From Prochlorococcus sp. AG-347-L17 (GTDB lineage: Bacteria > Cyanobacteriota > Cyanobacteriia > PCC-6307 > Cyanobiaceae): a DNA stretch of 51,984 nucleotides. The stretch is from the NCBI GenBank assembly GCA_003278925.1, contig QCCN01000011.1, positions 1-51,984 of the forward strand. Direction: 5' to 3'. Positions 8,477-17,922 of the stretch are shown in pieces. Position numbers and translations under genes: made by a program. The notes under the pieces are model-generated. The model had not been told where the DNA came from. It worked only from the letters and a program-made list of their open reading frames with translations, and did not search any database. Numbering within the stretch: the first letter of the stretch is position 1; each line of letters opens with the position of its first letter.

Positions 8477-11386
8477 ATGATATCCAAATTTAGGTCTGAT
8501 TTGTTTATAGACAGGCATCTTGGGTTAGGAGATAATGAAGAAAGAATTATGCTGAACAAGCTTGGTTTTAATAATATTGATCAATTTATAAATCAAGTTA
8601 TTCCTGAAGATATCCAGATTAAAGATAAATCGTCAGAAATATTGCCCCAAGGTTGTTCAGAAATTGAGGCTTTAAATGAATTAGAAGAGATTGCGAATAA
8701 AAATACTAAAATTAGATCACTTATAGGCCTTGGTTATTATGACAATCACATGCCTAAAGTAATCCAAAGACATGTTCTTGAAAATCCAAGGTGGTACACG
8801 TCTTATACTCCATATCAAGCAGAAATTGCACAAGGAAGATTAGAAGCTCTATTTAATTTTCAGACAATTGTTTGTGAACTAACAGGATTCCCTGTTGCCA
8901 ATGCATCTTTGTTGGATGAGGGCACTGCTGCTGCAGAAGCTATGGCCATGAGTTTTTCCGCAAGAAAAAATAAATCTTCAAAAGTGTACTTAGTGGAATC
9001 AAATGTTTTTGATCATACTTTTAATGTTCTACAAACCAGAGCAAAACCTTTGGGAATATACTTAAAACGCTTTACTCAAAGCACTCTTCCTAATCATGAT
9101 GATGTTTTTGGAATGTTGTTGCAATTACCTGGTAAAAATGGGGAATTATATGATCCCACATTCTTAATATCCCAAGCACATAGATCAGAAATTATTGTTA
9201 CGGCATGTATTGATCCACTAGCACAAGTTTTGATTAAACCAATTTCTGAATTTGGTGTTGATGTAGCAGTGGGGAGTATGCAAAGATTTGGTGTTCCAAT
9301 GGGTTTTGGTGGCCCCCATGCAGCATATTTTGCTTGTAGCGAAAAATATAAAAGGCTGATACCCGGAAGAATTGTTGGGCAAACTCTATCTAAAAATGGA
9401 GAAAAGTCTCTAAGACTAGCATTGCAAACAAGAGAGCAACATATTAGAAGGGAAAAGGCCACTAGTAATATTTGTACTGCTCAATCTTTGTTAGCCATAA
9501 TTTCTTCTTTTTATGCTATCTATCATGGACCCTCTGGATTAACGCAAATTGCTAAGAGATTAGTTGAGTTGAGAATAAATTTAGAATCAAGTTTAGCTGC
9601 TTTAGGTTTTGATATTCCTGATGGGATTAGATTTGATAGTGTTGATATTTATTCTGAACACTCCCAGAGGATCCATAATGAAGCTTTAAAAAATGGCTAT
9701 AACTTAAGAATTTTGCCTTTGGGATCAACTATTGAAAATTCAACTGGCTTTGGGATCTCTTTAGATGAGCTTAGTAATGAAAAAGAAATAAAAGATATTT
9801 TGACTTTCATAGCAAACCTTATAGAAAAAGAAGAAAATTTAGAGCATATAAAATTTGATAAAGAATTTCATTTTGAAAGTTTAGCTTTGAGATCCACTGC
9901 ATGGATGCAGCAAGATATATTCACAAATTACCAAAGTGAAACTGAATTAATGAGATATATATTCCGACTTGCAGAAAAAGATTTTTCTTTGGTAGACGGG
10001 ATGATGCCATTGGGAAGCTGTACCATGAAGTTAAATTCTGCAGCAGAGTTAAATCCAGTCTCTTGGGCTAATTTATCTTCTATGCATCCTTTTTCCCCAC
10101 CAGATCAAACTAAAGGCTATTCAAAAATTATATCTGACCTAGAAAAATGGATAAGTGAGATTGTTGGTTTAAAATCAGTTTCTTTTCAACCAAATGCAGG
10201 TTCTCAAGGAGAGTTTGCAGGTTTATTGGCAATTAATTCTTATTTTGAATCAAAAGGTGAACTGTTAAGAAAAAAATGTTTAATTCCTAAAAGTGCTCAT
10301 GGAACAAATCCTGCTAGTGCAGTTATGGCAGGTTTTGACGTGTTAACGGTTGAATGTGACGACGAAGGAAATATTGATTATCAAGATTTGTCAATCAAGG
10401 TCAAGAAATTTGATAACCAAATAGGGGCTCTTATGTTGACTTATCCCTCTACTCATGGAGTTTTTGAATTACAAATCAGAAAGATATGTGATTTAATTCA
10501 TTCTGTGGGAGGATTTGTCTACTTAGATGGAGCAAATTTGAACGCTCAGGTGGGATTATGTAAACCTGGAAACTATGGCGTTGATGTTTGTCATTTGAAT
10601 TTACATAAAACATTCTGCATTCCACATGGAGGTGGTGGTCCAGGAGTAGGTCCAGTTGCTGCATCAGAAACTTTAAGCCCATACCTTCCTACTCATTCTT
10701 TAATGGATAATAATTTATCTAATAGTTTTAATTTCGTATCTTCTGCCAAGCATGGGAGTGCAAGTATTCTTCCAATAAGTTGGATGTATATAAAAATGGC
10801 AGGTCTTAGTGGGTTAAGGAAAGCAACTTCGCACGCAATTTTATCTGCAAACTATATTGCGCATTCCTTAAAACATAAATTCAAGATTCTTTATAAAGGA
10901 AAAAATAATTTTGTCGCACATGAGTGTATTTTAGATTTTAGAGATTTAAAATCCAAAACTGGATTGAGTGTCAATGATTTAGCTAAACGATTAATTGATT
11001 ATAGTTTTCATGCCCCAACTATTAGTTGGCCTGTTCCAGAAACCATAATGATAGAGCCTACTGAAAGTGAAAGTTTGGCAGAATTAGATAGATTTTGTGA
11101 GGCTATGCTATTGATTGGAGAGGAAATCAGTGAAATAGAAAATAATCATGAATTAAAAAATAATAATGTAATAAGCAATGCTCCCCATACGCTGAAAGAG
11201 TTAATTGCTGATAATTGGCAATATCTTTATTCAAAAGAAAAGGCTTCTTTCCCTTATAAAACTCCAACAACTATTAAGTTTTGGTCTTCAGTTTCTAGGA
11301 TCAATAACGCATATGGCGATCGAAATTTAATTTGTTCTTGCAATATAAATCAAGATGAGACTTTAAACGAAAAAAAATGTGCCTAG
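8477..11386 (+). CDS. gcvP: Glycine dehydrogenase (decarboxylating), P protein
   Basis: GcvP is the PLP enzyme that decarboxylates glycine and passes the aminomethyl group to lipoyl-GcvH; in phototrophs this recycles photorespiratory glycine and supplies one-carbon units. The 969 residues form the single-chain P protein. The N-terminal half has GLGYYDNHMPKVI and YTPYQAEIAQGRLEALFNF-like blocks. The C-terminal half carries the cofactor lysine K711 in NLHKTFCIPHGGGGPG. The ending is extended and Asn/Lys rich. It follows gcvH by 45 bp on the same strand. After the stop, a short GGAC/GTCC stem (about 11388-11400) is present without a U-tract. Confidence 0.97.
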   Translation: MISKFRSDLFIDRHLGLGDNEERIMLNKLGFNNIDQFINQVIPEDIQIKDKSSEILPQGCSEIEALNELEEIANKNTKIRSLIGLGYYDNHMPKVIQRHVLENPRWYTSYTPYQAEIAQGRLEALFNFQTIVCELTGFPVANASLLDEGTAAAEAMAMSFSARKNKSSKVYLVESNVFDHTFNVLQTRAKPLGIYLKRFTQSTLPNHDDVFGMLLQLPGKNGELYDPTFLISQAHRSEIIVTACIDPLAQVLIKPISEFGVDVAVGSMQRFGVPMGFGGPHAAYFACSEKYKRLIPGRIVGQTLSKNGEKSLRLALQTREQHIRREKATSNICTAQSLLAIISSFYAIYHGPSGLTQIAKRLVELRINLESSLAALGFDIPDGIRFDSVDIYSEHSQRIHNEALKNGYNLRILPLGSTIENSTGFGISLDELSNEKEIKDILTFIANLIEKEENLEHIKFDKEFHFESLALRSTAWMQQDIFTNYQSETELMRYIFRLAEKDFSLVDGMMPLGSCTMKLNSAAELNPVSWANLSSMHPFSPPDQTKGYSKIISDLEKWISEIVGLKSVSFQPNAGSQGEFAGLLAINSYFESKGELLRKKCLIPKSAHGTNPASAVMAGFDVLTVECDDEGNIDYQDLSIKVKKFDNQIGALMLTYPSTHGVFELQIRKICDLIHSVGGFVYLDGANLNAQVGLCKPGNYGVDVCHLNLHKTFCIPHGGGGPGVGPVAASETLSPYLPTHSLMDNNLSNSFNFVSSAKHGSASILPISWMYIKMAGLSGLRKATSHAILSANYIAHSLKHKFKILYKGKNNFVAHECILDFRDLKSKTGLSVNDLAKRLIDYSFHAPTISWPVPETIMIEPTESESLAELDRFCEAMLLIGEEISEIENNHELKNNNVISNAPHTLKELIADNWQYLYSKEKASFPYKTPTTIKFWSSVSRINNAYGDRNLICSCNINQDETLNEKKCA

Positions 11387-11515
11387 AGGACTAGCGTCCC
11401 TGTATTTACTTAGTTATTATCAATTTGAATAAAAATTTAATATTTTCTTATAGAATTTTTTTAAATTTTTTTATTAAAATATTCGAGCATCAAATTTTTT
11501 GGGGTATTTGAAGCT

Positions 11516-11764
11516 ATGACTAAAGATTTTAAATCTGGTAATGTTAAGCAACTGCCAGTTAAAAACGTCAACTTACCAAATTTCGTAAATCATTTTTCTG
11601 GAGATAACTCAAATATTTGTTCGATTGAGGGGACTAATGTAATAAGAGTACCTTTTGGTAAAAAATTCTCAAAGAAAAAAAGGCCTGAAAAGAATCAAAA
11701 TATAGCTACTCTAATACTTCCTTTAAGTTCATATAGTAATCCTACGCCTCCACATGTAGCATAA
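11516..11764 (+). CDS. Small hypothetical protein (82 aa)
   Basis: This short frame fills the space between gcvP and the convergent sqdX, whose stop is 12 bp away. The protein is soluble. It has an asparagine-rich N-terminal half, a basic patch GKKFSKKKRPEK in the middle, and the tail SSYSNPTPPHVA. There is no signal peptide, membrane span or known motif. The 129 bp before it are extremely AT rich, and no convincing Shine-Dalgarno is seen. No longer frame covers this space on either strand, which supports it modestly. I do not recognise it. Confidence 0.55.
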   Translation: MTKDFKSGNVKQLPVKNVNLPNFVNHFSGDNSNICSIEGTNVIRVPFGKKFSKKKRPEKNQNIATLILPLSSYSNPTPPHVA

Positions 11765-11776
11765 TTCATATTAGGT

Positions 11777-12910
11777 TTAATCTATTTCTTTGAGCGTATC
11801 TGAATAATAATTTTGAAGTTGTAACGTTGCTTGATTCCAATCCCATTTTTCTGCTTCGTTTCGTGCCTCTTTTCTCATAATTTCTCTTTTATCTTCATTC
11901 TCTAGAATTTTTTTTGTTGCCTTAATCAAACTTTGTACCCCATTATCTTTTTCATCTGGATCATATAAACAACCATTAATCCCATCACTAATTATATCTG
12001 GAATCCCTCCCTTGTTGGCTCCGATAACTGGACATCCTGCGGCCATTGCTTCGAGTAAAACTAAACCAAGTGTTTCTGTACTAGAGGGAAATAAAAATAT
12101 ATCTCCAGAGGCATAGGCGCTAGCAAGTTCATCACCAGATAAATATCCTATGAAATTAGTTTTGGTATTTTCGAAGATTTTTTCAAGCTGGTTTCTATAC
12201 GGTCCGTCACCTACAAGTGCTAGACAAGCATTAGGGATACTTTCTAAGACTGGTTTAATTCTCTCAATTTGTTTTTCTGCTGATAATCTTCCTACATAAA
12301 TCAATAAATAATTAGCGTCTTTATATTTTCCAAATAATTTATCTCTCATTTTCTCACTTCTTAAATCTGGTCTGAAACTGTAAGTATCTACTCCTCTTTG
12401 CCAAAGAGCAGTCCTTTGAATACCTTTATCTTTTAATTCATTGACCATAGCGGTGGAAGTACACAAATTTAACAAGGCTTGATTATGAGCTGCTTTAAGT
12501 AATTCCCACAAAAGTGGCTCTAGCATACCCATACCGTAATGTTCTAGATATTTCGGAAGATGAGTATGGTAGCTAGCAATTAAAGGAATATTATTAGTTT
12601 TCGCCAACCATATGCCACCTAAGCCAAGTACAGCTGGATTAACAACATGTATCAAATCTGGGTTAAATTTTTCTAACTTATCTGAGACTGCAGGACCTGG
12701 TAAACCAAGCTTCAATTCTGGGTATAAGGGTAACGGCATTGCAGCAACTCCCACTACAGTTGCTCCCATATATGATTCTGGACACCCCTCTGGACAAAAA
12801 ATTATAACTTCATCACCATTTTTTATTAAAAATTCAATTGTTTTAGTCAGTCTTGTGACTATGCCGTCAACTTTAGGTAAAAAAGTTTCAGTAAACAATG
12901 CAATTTTCAC
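11777..12910 (-). CDS. sqdX: Sulfoquinovosyldiacylglycerol synthase (SqdX-like glycosyltransferase)
   Basis: SqdX transfers sulfoquinovose from UDP-sulfoquinovose to diacylglycerol, the last step of sulfolipid synthesis at the membrane. The 377-residue protein has the GT-B layout. The N-terminal FTETFLPKVDGIVTRL is typical of GT4 lipid glycosyltransferases. The C-terminal domain carries IYVGRLSAEKQIER, then PSSTETLGLVLLEAMAAGCPV with the EX7E pattern, then GGIPDIISDG. The start is GTG at 12910. It lies 26 bp downstream of sqdB on the same strand, which strongly supports the sulfolipid role over other GT4 transferases. Sulfolipid replaces phospholipid in phosphate-poor oceans. Confidence 0.92.
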   Translation of the reverse strand: MKIALFTETFLPKVDGIVTRLTKTIEFLIKNGDEVIIFCPEGCPESYMGATVVGVAAMPLPLYPELKLGLPGPAVSDKLEKFNPDLIHVVNPAVLGLGGIWLAKTNNIPLIASYHTHLPKYLEHYGMGMLEPLLWELLKAAHNQALLNLCTSTAMVNELKDKGIQRTALWQRGVDTYSFRPDLRSEKMRDKLFGKYKDANYLLIYVGRLSAEKQIERIKPVLESIPNACLALVGDGPYRNQLEKIFENTKTNFIGYLSGDELASAYASGDIFLFPSSTETLGLVLLEAMAAGCPVIGANKGGIPDIISDGINGCLYDPDEKDNGVQSLIKATKKILENEDKREIMRKEARNEAEKWDWNQATLQLQNYYSDTLKEID

Positions 12911-12936
12911 TTTCTTAGGTAACTATTTCAAAAATT

Positions 12937-14130
12937 TTAATTAGTCTTTATAGCCTCAGCTTGTTTTTTTGTCCAGGATGAAACACAAGGTATGCGATTA
13001 AGATCACATCTATTGGAGTATTTTTTAGCAACTTCAACAACTTCTTCTAATAAGCCATTATCAAGAGTAGTTGGGTTTAAACCTAATTCTATAAAGCATT
13101 TATTATCAACAATTAGATCATTTTCTACTGCTTCATTCCTTGGATTTGGTAAATAATTGATATCAGCTCCGGTTAGAGAAGCAACTTTTTTAGCTAGTTC
13201 TCCAACTTGATGACTCTCAGTCATTTGATTAAAGATTTTGACTCTTTCTCCAGATTTTGGAGGATTTTCAAGAGCAAGTTGTACGCATTTTACAGAGTCT
13301 TTTATATGTATAAATGCTCTTGTTTGCCCTCCTGTCCCATGAACACTTAATGGATATCCAATTGCAGCTTGCATTAGAAATCTGTTTAAAACAGTTCCAT
13401 AATCTCCGTCATAGTCAAATCGGTTTGTCAATCTAGGATCTTTTAAAGTTGCTTCTGTGTTTGTTCCCCAAACAATTCCTTGATGTAGATCAGTGATCCT
13501 TACAAGATCATTTTTGTTGTAGTAAAGAAATAATAATTGATCTAAAGTTTTAGTCATATGGTAGACACTACCTGGGCTTGCAGGGTGTAATATTTCTTCT
13601 TCAAAGCGGCTTCCATCAGGTTGTGGAACTTCAACTTTTAGATAACCTTCTGGAATTGTTGCACCTCTATGTGATCCATATCCGTAGACTCCCATTGTTC
13701 CTAAATGAACAACATGAATATCTAAATTACTCTCTACTATCGCAGCAAGTAAGTTGTGGGTGCCATTAACATTATTATCTACTGTATATCTTTTGGTAAA
13801 ACTCGATTTCATCGAGTATGGCGCTGCTCTTTGTTCTGCAAAATGGATCACGGAATCTGGTTTTTCATCAATGAGCAAATTGAGTAATTTTTGATATTGC
13901 TTAGAGATATCCATGTTAAGAAATCTCATAGGCTTTCCCCCAGTCTCTTCCCATGCAGAAAGTCGTTCTGTTATGGAAGAAATTGGAGTTAAAGATTCTA
14001 CCTCTAGATCAATATCAATTTTTCTACGACTTAAATTGTCGACAATAATTACATCATGATTTTGCTCTGCTAAATTCACCGCACAAGGCCAACCGCAAAA
14101 ACCATCTCCACCTAGAACAATAACTTTCAC
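12937..14130 (-). CDS. sqdB: UDP-sulfoquinovose synthase
   Basis: SqdB converts UDP-glucose and sulfite into UDP-sulfoquinovose, the head-group donor for sulfolipid. It is an extended short-chain dehydrogenase. The NAD-binding motif GGDGFCG is at residues 7-13, the family marker FAEQRAAPYSM at about 97-107, the active-site threonine is in GTMGVYG (T145), and the YHMTK catalytic pair is Y190/K194. The 397 residues match the family. The start is GTG at 14130, with a GGAG ribosome-binding site at 14137-14140 on the minus strand. It is the first gene of the sqdB-sqdX pair; the 170 bp upstream hold the presumed promoter. Confidence 0.96.
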   Translation of the reverse strand: MKVIVLGGDGFCGWPCAVNLAEQNHDVIIVDNLSRRKIDIDLEVESLTPISSITERLSAWEETGGKPMRFLNMDISKQYQKLLNLLIDEKPDSVIHFAEQRAAPYSMKSSFTKRYTVDNNVNGTHNLLAAIVESNLDIHVVHLGTMGVYGYGSHRGATIPEGYLKVEVPQPDGSRFEEEILHPASPGSVYHMTKTLDQLLFLYYNKNDLVRITDLHQGIVWGTNTEATLKDPRLTNRFDYDGDYGTVLNRFLMQAAIGYPLSVHGTGGQTRAFIHIKDSVKCVQLALENPPKSGERVKIFNQMTESHQVGELAKKVASLTGADINYLPNPRNEAVENDLIVDNKCFIELGLNPTTLDNGLLEEVVEVAKKYSNRCDLNRIPCVSSWTKKQAEAIKTN

Positions 14131-14300
14131 TCAGAACTCCAGAATTAAAAGATTCATAATATATTTATTAAATTACTACAGCGTGCTTCCACTTTGCGAA
14201 AAAACATTGTAAATAGTTTCAAATCTTCTATCTTAATACAATAAATAAAAGCAAATAATAAATTTTTACTTTCTTTTTAAACTTTTCTCAATTTAGAGAA

Positions 14301-15095
14301 TTAGATAGATATGTTTTTTTCCGGCGAACTTGCTACTGCAAAGTCTTGTTTTTTAATTCTTCCTGCCAGAAAAGCTTGCCTGCCAGCTTTCACACTATAA
14401 TTTATTGCTTGAGCCATTAGAGGAGGATTTGCAGCTTGTGCTATTGCACTATTGATTAAGACACCATCAGCTCCAATTTCCATAGCTTGAGAAGCTTCAC
14501 TAGGCACCCCAATTCCTGCGTCAATTATTACTGGCACTTTTGCATTTTCAATAATTATCCTTAAATTTGATAAATTTAACAAACCTTGCCCGGAGCCTAT
14601 GGGAGAGCCCAAGGGCATTACGGTTGCACAACCTATTTCTTCTAGTCTTTTTGCAAGAATAGGATCTGCATTGATATAAGGTAGTACAGCGAAGCCCTTT
14701 TTTATTAAAATTTCGGCTGCTTTAAGAGTTTCTATTGGATCTGGTAGCAAATACTTTTTGTCAGGAATAACTTCTAACTTCACAAAATTATTTTCTTCTT
14801 GACCAGATAATTTTGCAAGTTCTCTACCTAAAATTGCTATTCTGACTGCCTCATCGGAATTAACACAACCAGCTGTATTAGGAAGCATCCAGTATTTTTC
14901 CCAGTTGATCTTTTCGAGTAAATTTTCTCCGGTCTGATTATTTTTAATTCTTCTAACAGCGACGGTTATAATTTCTGTTTCAGAATTTGACAAACTTTCC
15001 ACCATATCTTGAGTAGATTTGTATTTGCCAGTACCAACCATTAATCTACTGGAAAATTGTTTTCCACCAATTAGTAAAGAAGAATAATTTTCCAT
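14301..15095 (-). CDS. thiG: Thiazole synthase ThiG
   Basis: ThiG builds the thiazole ring of thiamine from deoxyxylulose phosphate, dehydroglycine and the ThiS thiocarboxylate. The TIM-barrel markers are [10 protein letters not shown] near the N-terminus, the Schiff-base lysine K106 in [18 protein letters not shown], and the phosphate-binding [12 protein letters not shown]. The 264-residue length is normal. The start is 2 bp after the stop of the ycf37-like gene, so it is the last gene of the rpmI-rplT-ycf37-thiG run. ThiS and other thiamine genes are not in this window. Confidence 0.96.
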   Translation of the reverse strand: MENYSSLLIGGKQFSSRLMVGTGKYKSTQDMVESLSNSETEIITVAVRRIKNNQTGENLLEKINWEKYWMLPNTAGCVNSDEAVRIAILGRELAKLSGQEENNFVKLEVIPDKKYLLPDPIETLKAAEILIKKGFAVLPYINADPILAKRLEEIGCATVMPLGSPIGSGQGLLNLSNLRIIIENAKVPVIIDAGIGVPSEASQAMEIGADGVLINSAIAQAANPPLMAQAINYSVKAGRQAFLAGRIKKQDFAVASSPEKNISI

Positions 15096-15097
15096 AT

Positions 15098-15655
15098 TTA
15101 GAATCCCTTATCTTTAATACCTTTATAAGGTTCATAATTGTTTCTTTTTTCTAACTCCTTACTTTTTTTAATTGCTGTTTTGTTTTTTGGATCTATCACC
15201 AAAACCTTTTGATAAGTTTCATATGCCAAGTCGTACTCAAGTAAACGCTGTTGTGCTGATGCGAGGTTATTTAGGGCTATGGGATATTCTGGAAGTGATT
15301 TTATTGCAGATTTATAGTGTTTAATTGCTTTCTTAAATTCATTTTGAGCAGCATAAGAAAATCCTAAAGCATTATTTATTATCGCTTTGGCTTCATCAGG
15401 TTCATTTTCATAATTTTCAATTGCTTTTAAAAAAGTTTTAGTAGCTTCAGAATATAATCTTTTTTTTATCTGAATAGACCCAAATTCATATAATTCTGTA
15501 GCTTGAGTGAGAGAATCTAAACCTTTTTGCTCGAATTTTACTAAATTTAATTCTTCACTTCTTGTTTTTAGAAATTGTCTGAATACAAAAATAGAAATTA
15601 TTACTAATACAATAAAAAGAATTATTAAATAGGATTGAAAGGAAGAAATTTCCAT
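15098..15655 (-). CDS. TPR protein, Ycf37-like photosystem I assembly factor
   Basis: The 185-residue protein has one N-terminal membrane segment (about residues 9-27, [17 protein letters not shown]) followed by a soluble part. The soluble part contains about three tetratricopeptide repeats between residues 47 and 165, with typical patterns such as [20 protein letters not shown] and [13 protein letters not shown]. This size and layout match Ycf37, a thylakoid protein that helps assemble photosystem I trimers in Synechocystis. The match is by architecture, so another TPR protein cannot be excluded. It lies between rplT (36 bp) and thiG (2 bp). Confidence 0.72.
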   Translation of the reverse strand: MEISSFQSYLIILFIVLVIISIFVFRQFLKTRSEELNLVKFEQKGLDSLTQATELYEFGSIQIKKRLYSEATKTFLKAIENYENEPDEAKAIINNALGFSYAAQNEFKKAIKHYKSAIKSLPEYPIALNNLASAQQRLLEYDLAYETYQKVLVIDPKNKTAIKKSKELEKRNNYEPYKGIKDKGF

Positions 15656-15691
15656 TATTTATAATTACTTTTTTAAATTATATTCTTTTTT

Positions 15692-16039
15692 CTAATTACT
15701 AACGGAAGAAACAATTTTTTCAAAACACTTAGGATCATTTAATGCTAATTGAGCAAGCATTTTTCTGTTAATGATAATTTCTGAATTTTTCATGCCATTT
15801 ATTAACTTGCTATAGTTGGTTCCATTTATCCTGGCAGATGCGTTAATTCTAGAAATCCAAAGTCTTCTAAAATCTCTTTTTCTTCTTCTTCTATCCCTAT
15901 AAGCATTACAAAGAGCCTTCATCACTCTCTGGTTTGCGGTCCTGAAAAGGTTTTTGTTGCCGCCCCTAAAACCCTTTGCAAGATTTAAGATTTTGTTTCT
16001 TCTTTTTCTGGCTATGTTGCCTCTTTTTACCCGTGCCAT
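15692..16039 (-). CDS. rplT: 50S ribosomal protein L20
   Basis: L20 is an early assembly protein of the large subunit and binds 23S rRNA through its basic N-terminus. The conserved [18 protein letters not shown] start, [20 protein letters not shown] and [18 protein letters not shown] blocks identify it. The length of 115 residues is normal. It follows rpmI by 28 bp. The third member of the classical operon, infC, is about 30 kb away (45768-46340) in this genome. Confidence 0.98.
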   Translation of the reverse strand: MARVKRGNIARKRRNKILNLAKGFRGGNKNLFRTANQRVMKALCNAYRDRRRRKRDFRRLWISRINASARINGTNYSKLINGMKNSEIIINRKMLAQLALNDPKCFEKIVSSVSN

Positions 16040-16067
16040 GAATATCTAATTAAAATTGGTTAAAGAT

Positions 16068-16265
16068 TTATGCGTATGGAATCATTAATCTTACATTATC
16101 AGCATCCCTTTCATCAACTACTGCTTTTGTTGATAGATGTCTTTTTAATTTTGAGCTTTTATGATCTAGTAAATGATTATGGAAAGCTCTTCTTCTCATG
16201 AATTTACCCGTCGCAGTAGCTTTAAATCTTTTGGCAGCTGATTTACGAGTTTTTAGTTTAGACAT
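16068..16265 (-). CDS. rpmI: 50S ribosomal protein L35
   Basis: This is a 65-residue basic large-subunit protein. The family pattern [29 protein letters not shown] is seen across residues 5-33 in shortened form, followed by [10 protein letters not shown]. The gene is first in the minus-strand run rpmI-rplT-ycf37-thiG. The promoter should lie in the 91 bp separating it from the divergent SpoIID-like gene. Confidence 0.97.
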
Positions 16266-16356
16266 CTAAGTCAAATGTGTTTAATTAGAATAATCTAAAC
16301 CTTTATACGCATTGGTGCAAATTAAAGTTTTTAATTGATAAGGAAAGTTCTAACTT

Positions 16357-17895
16357 ATGAAACTTAAATTTGCTTTTTTAAACTTATTTTTAGGCTGTAT
16401 TTCTCTTTTAATAATAAATACTAAATTTACTTCAAATTTAAAAGGCAAAGAATTACCAAAGGTTGAACTAAATAATGAAATTAAAAAAGGAAAATTTTTA
16501 ATTGGTTTAAAGCAATATTTAGGTGGAGCGAATGACAGCTTTTCAAAAAAAAAGACTATTAAATTTGTTACTGATAAAGGTTTTTTAAATGTGATATCGT
16601 CCAACGGTATTACACACAAATCAAAACAGATTAATATTAGCTGGGTGGATATACCGATCAAAAATCCAAAAACAATAGAAAGAATTGTTTTTGGTCCCTT
16701 TGCAAGCTACGAATCAGCAAAAAAACAAGCAGAGAAACTTAAAGATAAAGGATTTGATACGACTGTTGCTTTCCCTGAAAATTGGGAAGTATGGATTCCT
16801 TTTGAAGAAGATCTGCCAGAATTTGAATTGAAAAATAAGATTTACAGAAAAATAAAAAATTTTCAAATTACTCCTGTTCTTAGAAATGAATATAGTGTTA
16901 TGAAACTTGAAGGACCTATATATATTTATGCTCAAGAGGAAATAAAAATAAATGGTGTCAATTTTGGTAAAAATTTTTATTTAATAAAAGATTCATATGG
17001 AACTTGGACATTAGTTCAAAAAATTGAATTTGACGATTATTTGGCAGGTGTTTTGCCATATGAAATTGGACCCAATTCTCCTTTAGAAGCACTCAAGGCT
17101 CAAGCAGTTATTGCAAGAACTTGGGGAATATTTAATTCTGATAGATTTAATATGGACAAATATCATTTATGTATCAGTACTCAATGTCAAGTTTATAAGC
17201 CTTCTAAAATTTCAAATAAAAACGTAAAAAAAGCTATAAAGGAAACTTCAAATTTAATTCTCACTTATAGAAATCAACCAATAAATGCTTTTTACCATGG
17301 TTCCAATGGTGGCGTATCCGCTACTGCAGGCGAATCTTGGCAAATGCAAAATTATTCTTATTTTAATTCAATCATTGATGGTTCTAAATCATTAAATAAA
17401 ATTTTCAAACTTCCAATTATAAATGAATCTGACTTAAATAATTTTTTAGATTTTGACAAAGAACAGTTTTATGGGAGTAATCATTCTCTTTTTCGATGGA
17501 ATAAAAAAATTTCTAGTCTTGAAATTAAAGAAAAGTTAATTAAAAACAAACTTATAGATATTAATGATGATGTTTTGGATGTAAATTCTATTGAACGTGG
17601 GTCTAGTGGCAGAGTGACAAAATTGGAAATACAAACGGACAAAGTTAATAAATCTATTGTTCTAGTTAAAGATGATATTCGACGGGTATTAAATTTTATA
17701 CCTAGTAATTTGTTTACTATTAATAAATTAAGTGATGATTTATGGCTTTTGAGAGGAGGGGGCTTCGGTCATGGTGTAGGTTTATCTCAGTCAGGAGCAA
17801 TTGAAATGGCGAAATTAGGATTCACTTATGAACAAATATTGAGTCATTATTATCGAAATGCAAAACTGAAAAAAATTGAGATATTGTCTCAATGA
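16357..17895 (+). CDS. SpoIID/LytB domain protein, exported
   Basis: SpoIID-type proteins cleave peptidoglycan glycan strands in spore formers; homologues in non-sporulating cyanobacteria probably act in wall remodelling. A signal peptide or N-terminal anchor covers residues 1-25 (FLNLFLGCISLLIINT). A SPOR-like segment follows at about 105-145 (IVFGPFASYESAKKQAEKLK). The SpoIID domain starts near residue 225: YLAGVLPYEIG contains E236, which aligns with the proposed catalytic glutamate, then LKAQAVIARTW, FYHGSNGGVSATAGESW and GGGFGHGVGLSQSGA. The length of 512 residues is usual for cyanobacteria. It is followed 27 bp later by a glycosyltransferase. The role is inferred. Confidence 0.88.
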   Translation: MKLKFAFLNLFLGCISLLIINTKFTSNLKGKELPKVELNNEIKKGKFLIGLKQYLGGANDSFSKKKTIKFVTDKGFLNVISSNGITHKSKQINISWVDIPIKNPKTIERIVFGPFASYESAKKQAEKLKDKGFDTTVAFPENWEVWIPFEEDLPEFELKNKIYRKIKNFQITPVLRNEYSVMKLEGPIYIYAQEEIKINGVNFGKNFYLIKDSYGTWTLVQKIEFDDYLAGVLPYEIGPNSPLEALKAQAVIARTWGIFNSDRFNMDKYHLCISTQCQVYKPSKISNKNVKKAIKETSNLILTYRNQPINAFYHGSNGGVSATAGESWQMQNYSYFNSIIDGSKSLNKIFKLPIINESDLNNFLDFDKEQFYGSNHSLFRWNKKISSLEIKEKLIKNKLIDINDDVLDVNSIERGSSGRVTKLEIQTDKVNKSIVLVKDDIRRVLNFIPSNLFTINKLSDDLWLLRGGGFGHGVGLSQSGAIEMAKLGFTYEQILSHYYRNAKLKKIEILSQ

Positions 17896-17922
17896 AAGTT
17901 CAGTTATTAAAAATTTACTTTT

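Noticed and set aside
9094..9462. 122-codon open frame antisense to gcvP
   Set aside because: It is a shadow of the GcvP frame, with low-plausibility composition and no start context; gcvP is clearly the coding strand.
11388..11400. GGAC/GTCC stem after gcvP as a terminator
   Set aside because: The stem has only four pairs and is not followed by a T-run, so it is not a convincing intrinsic terminator.
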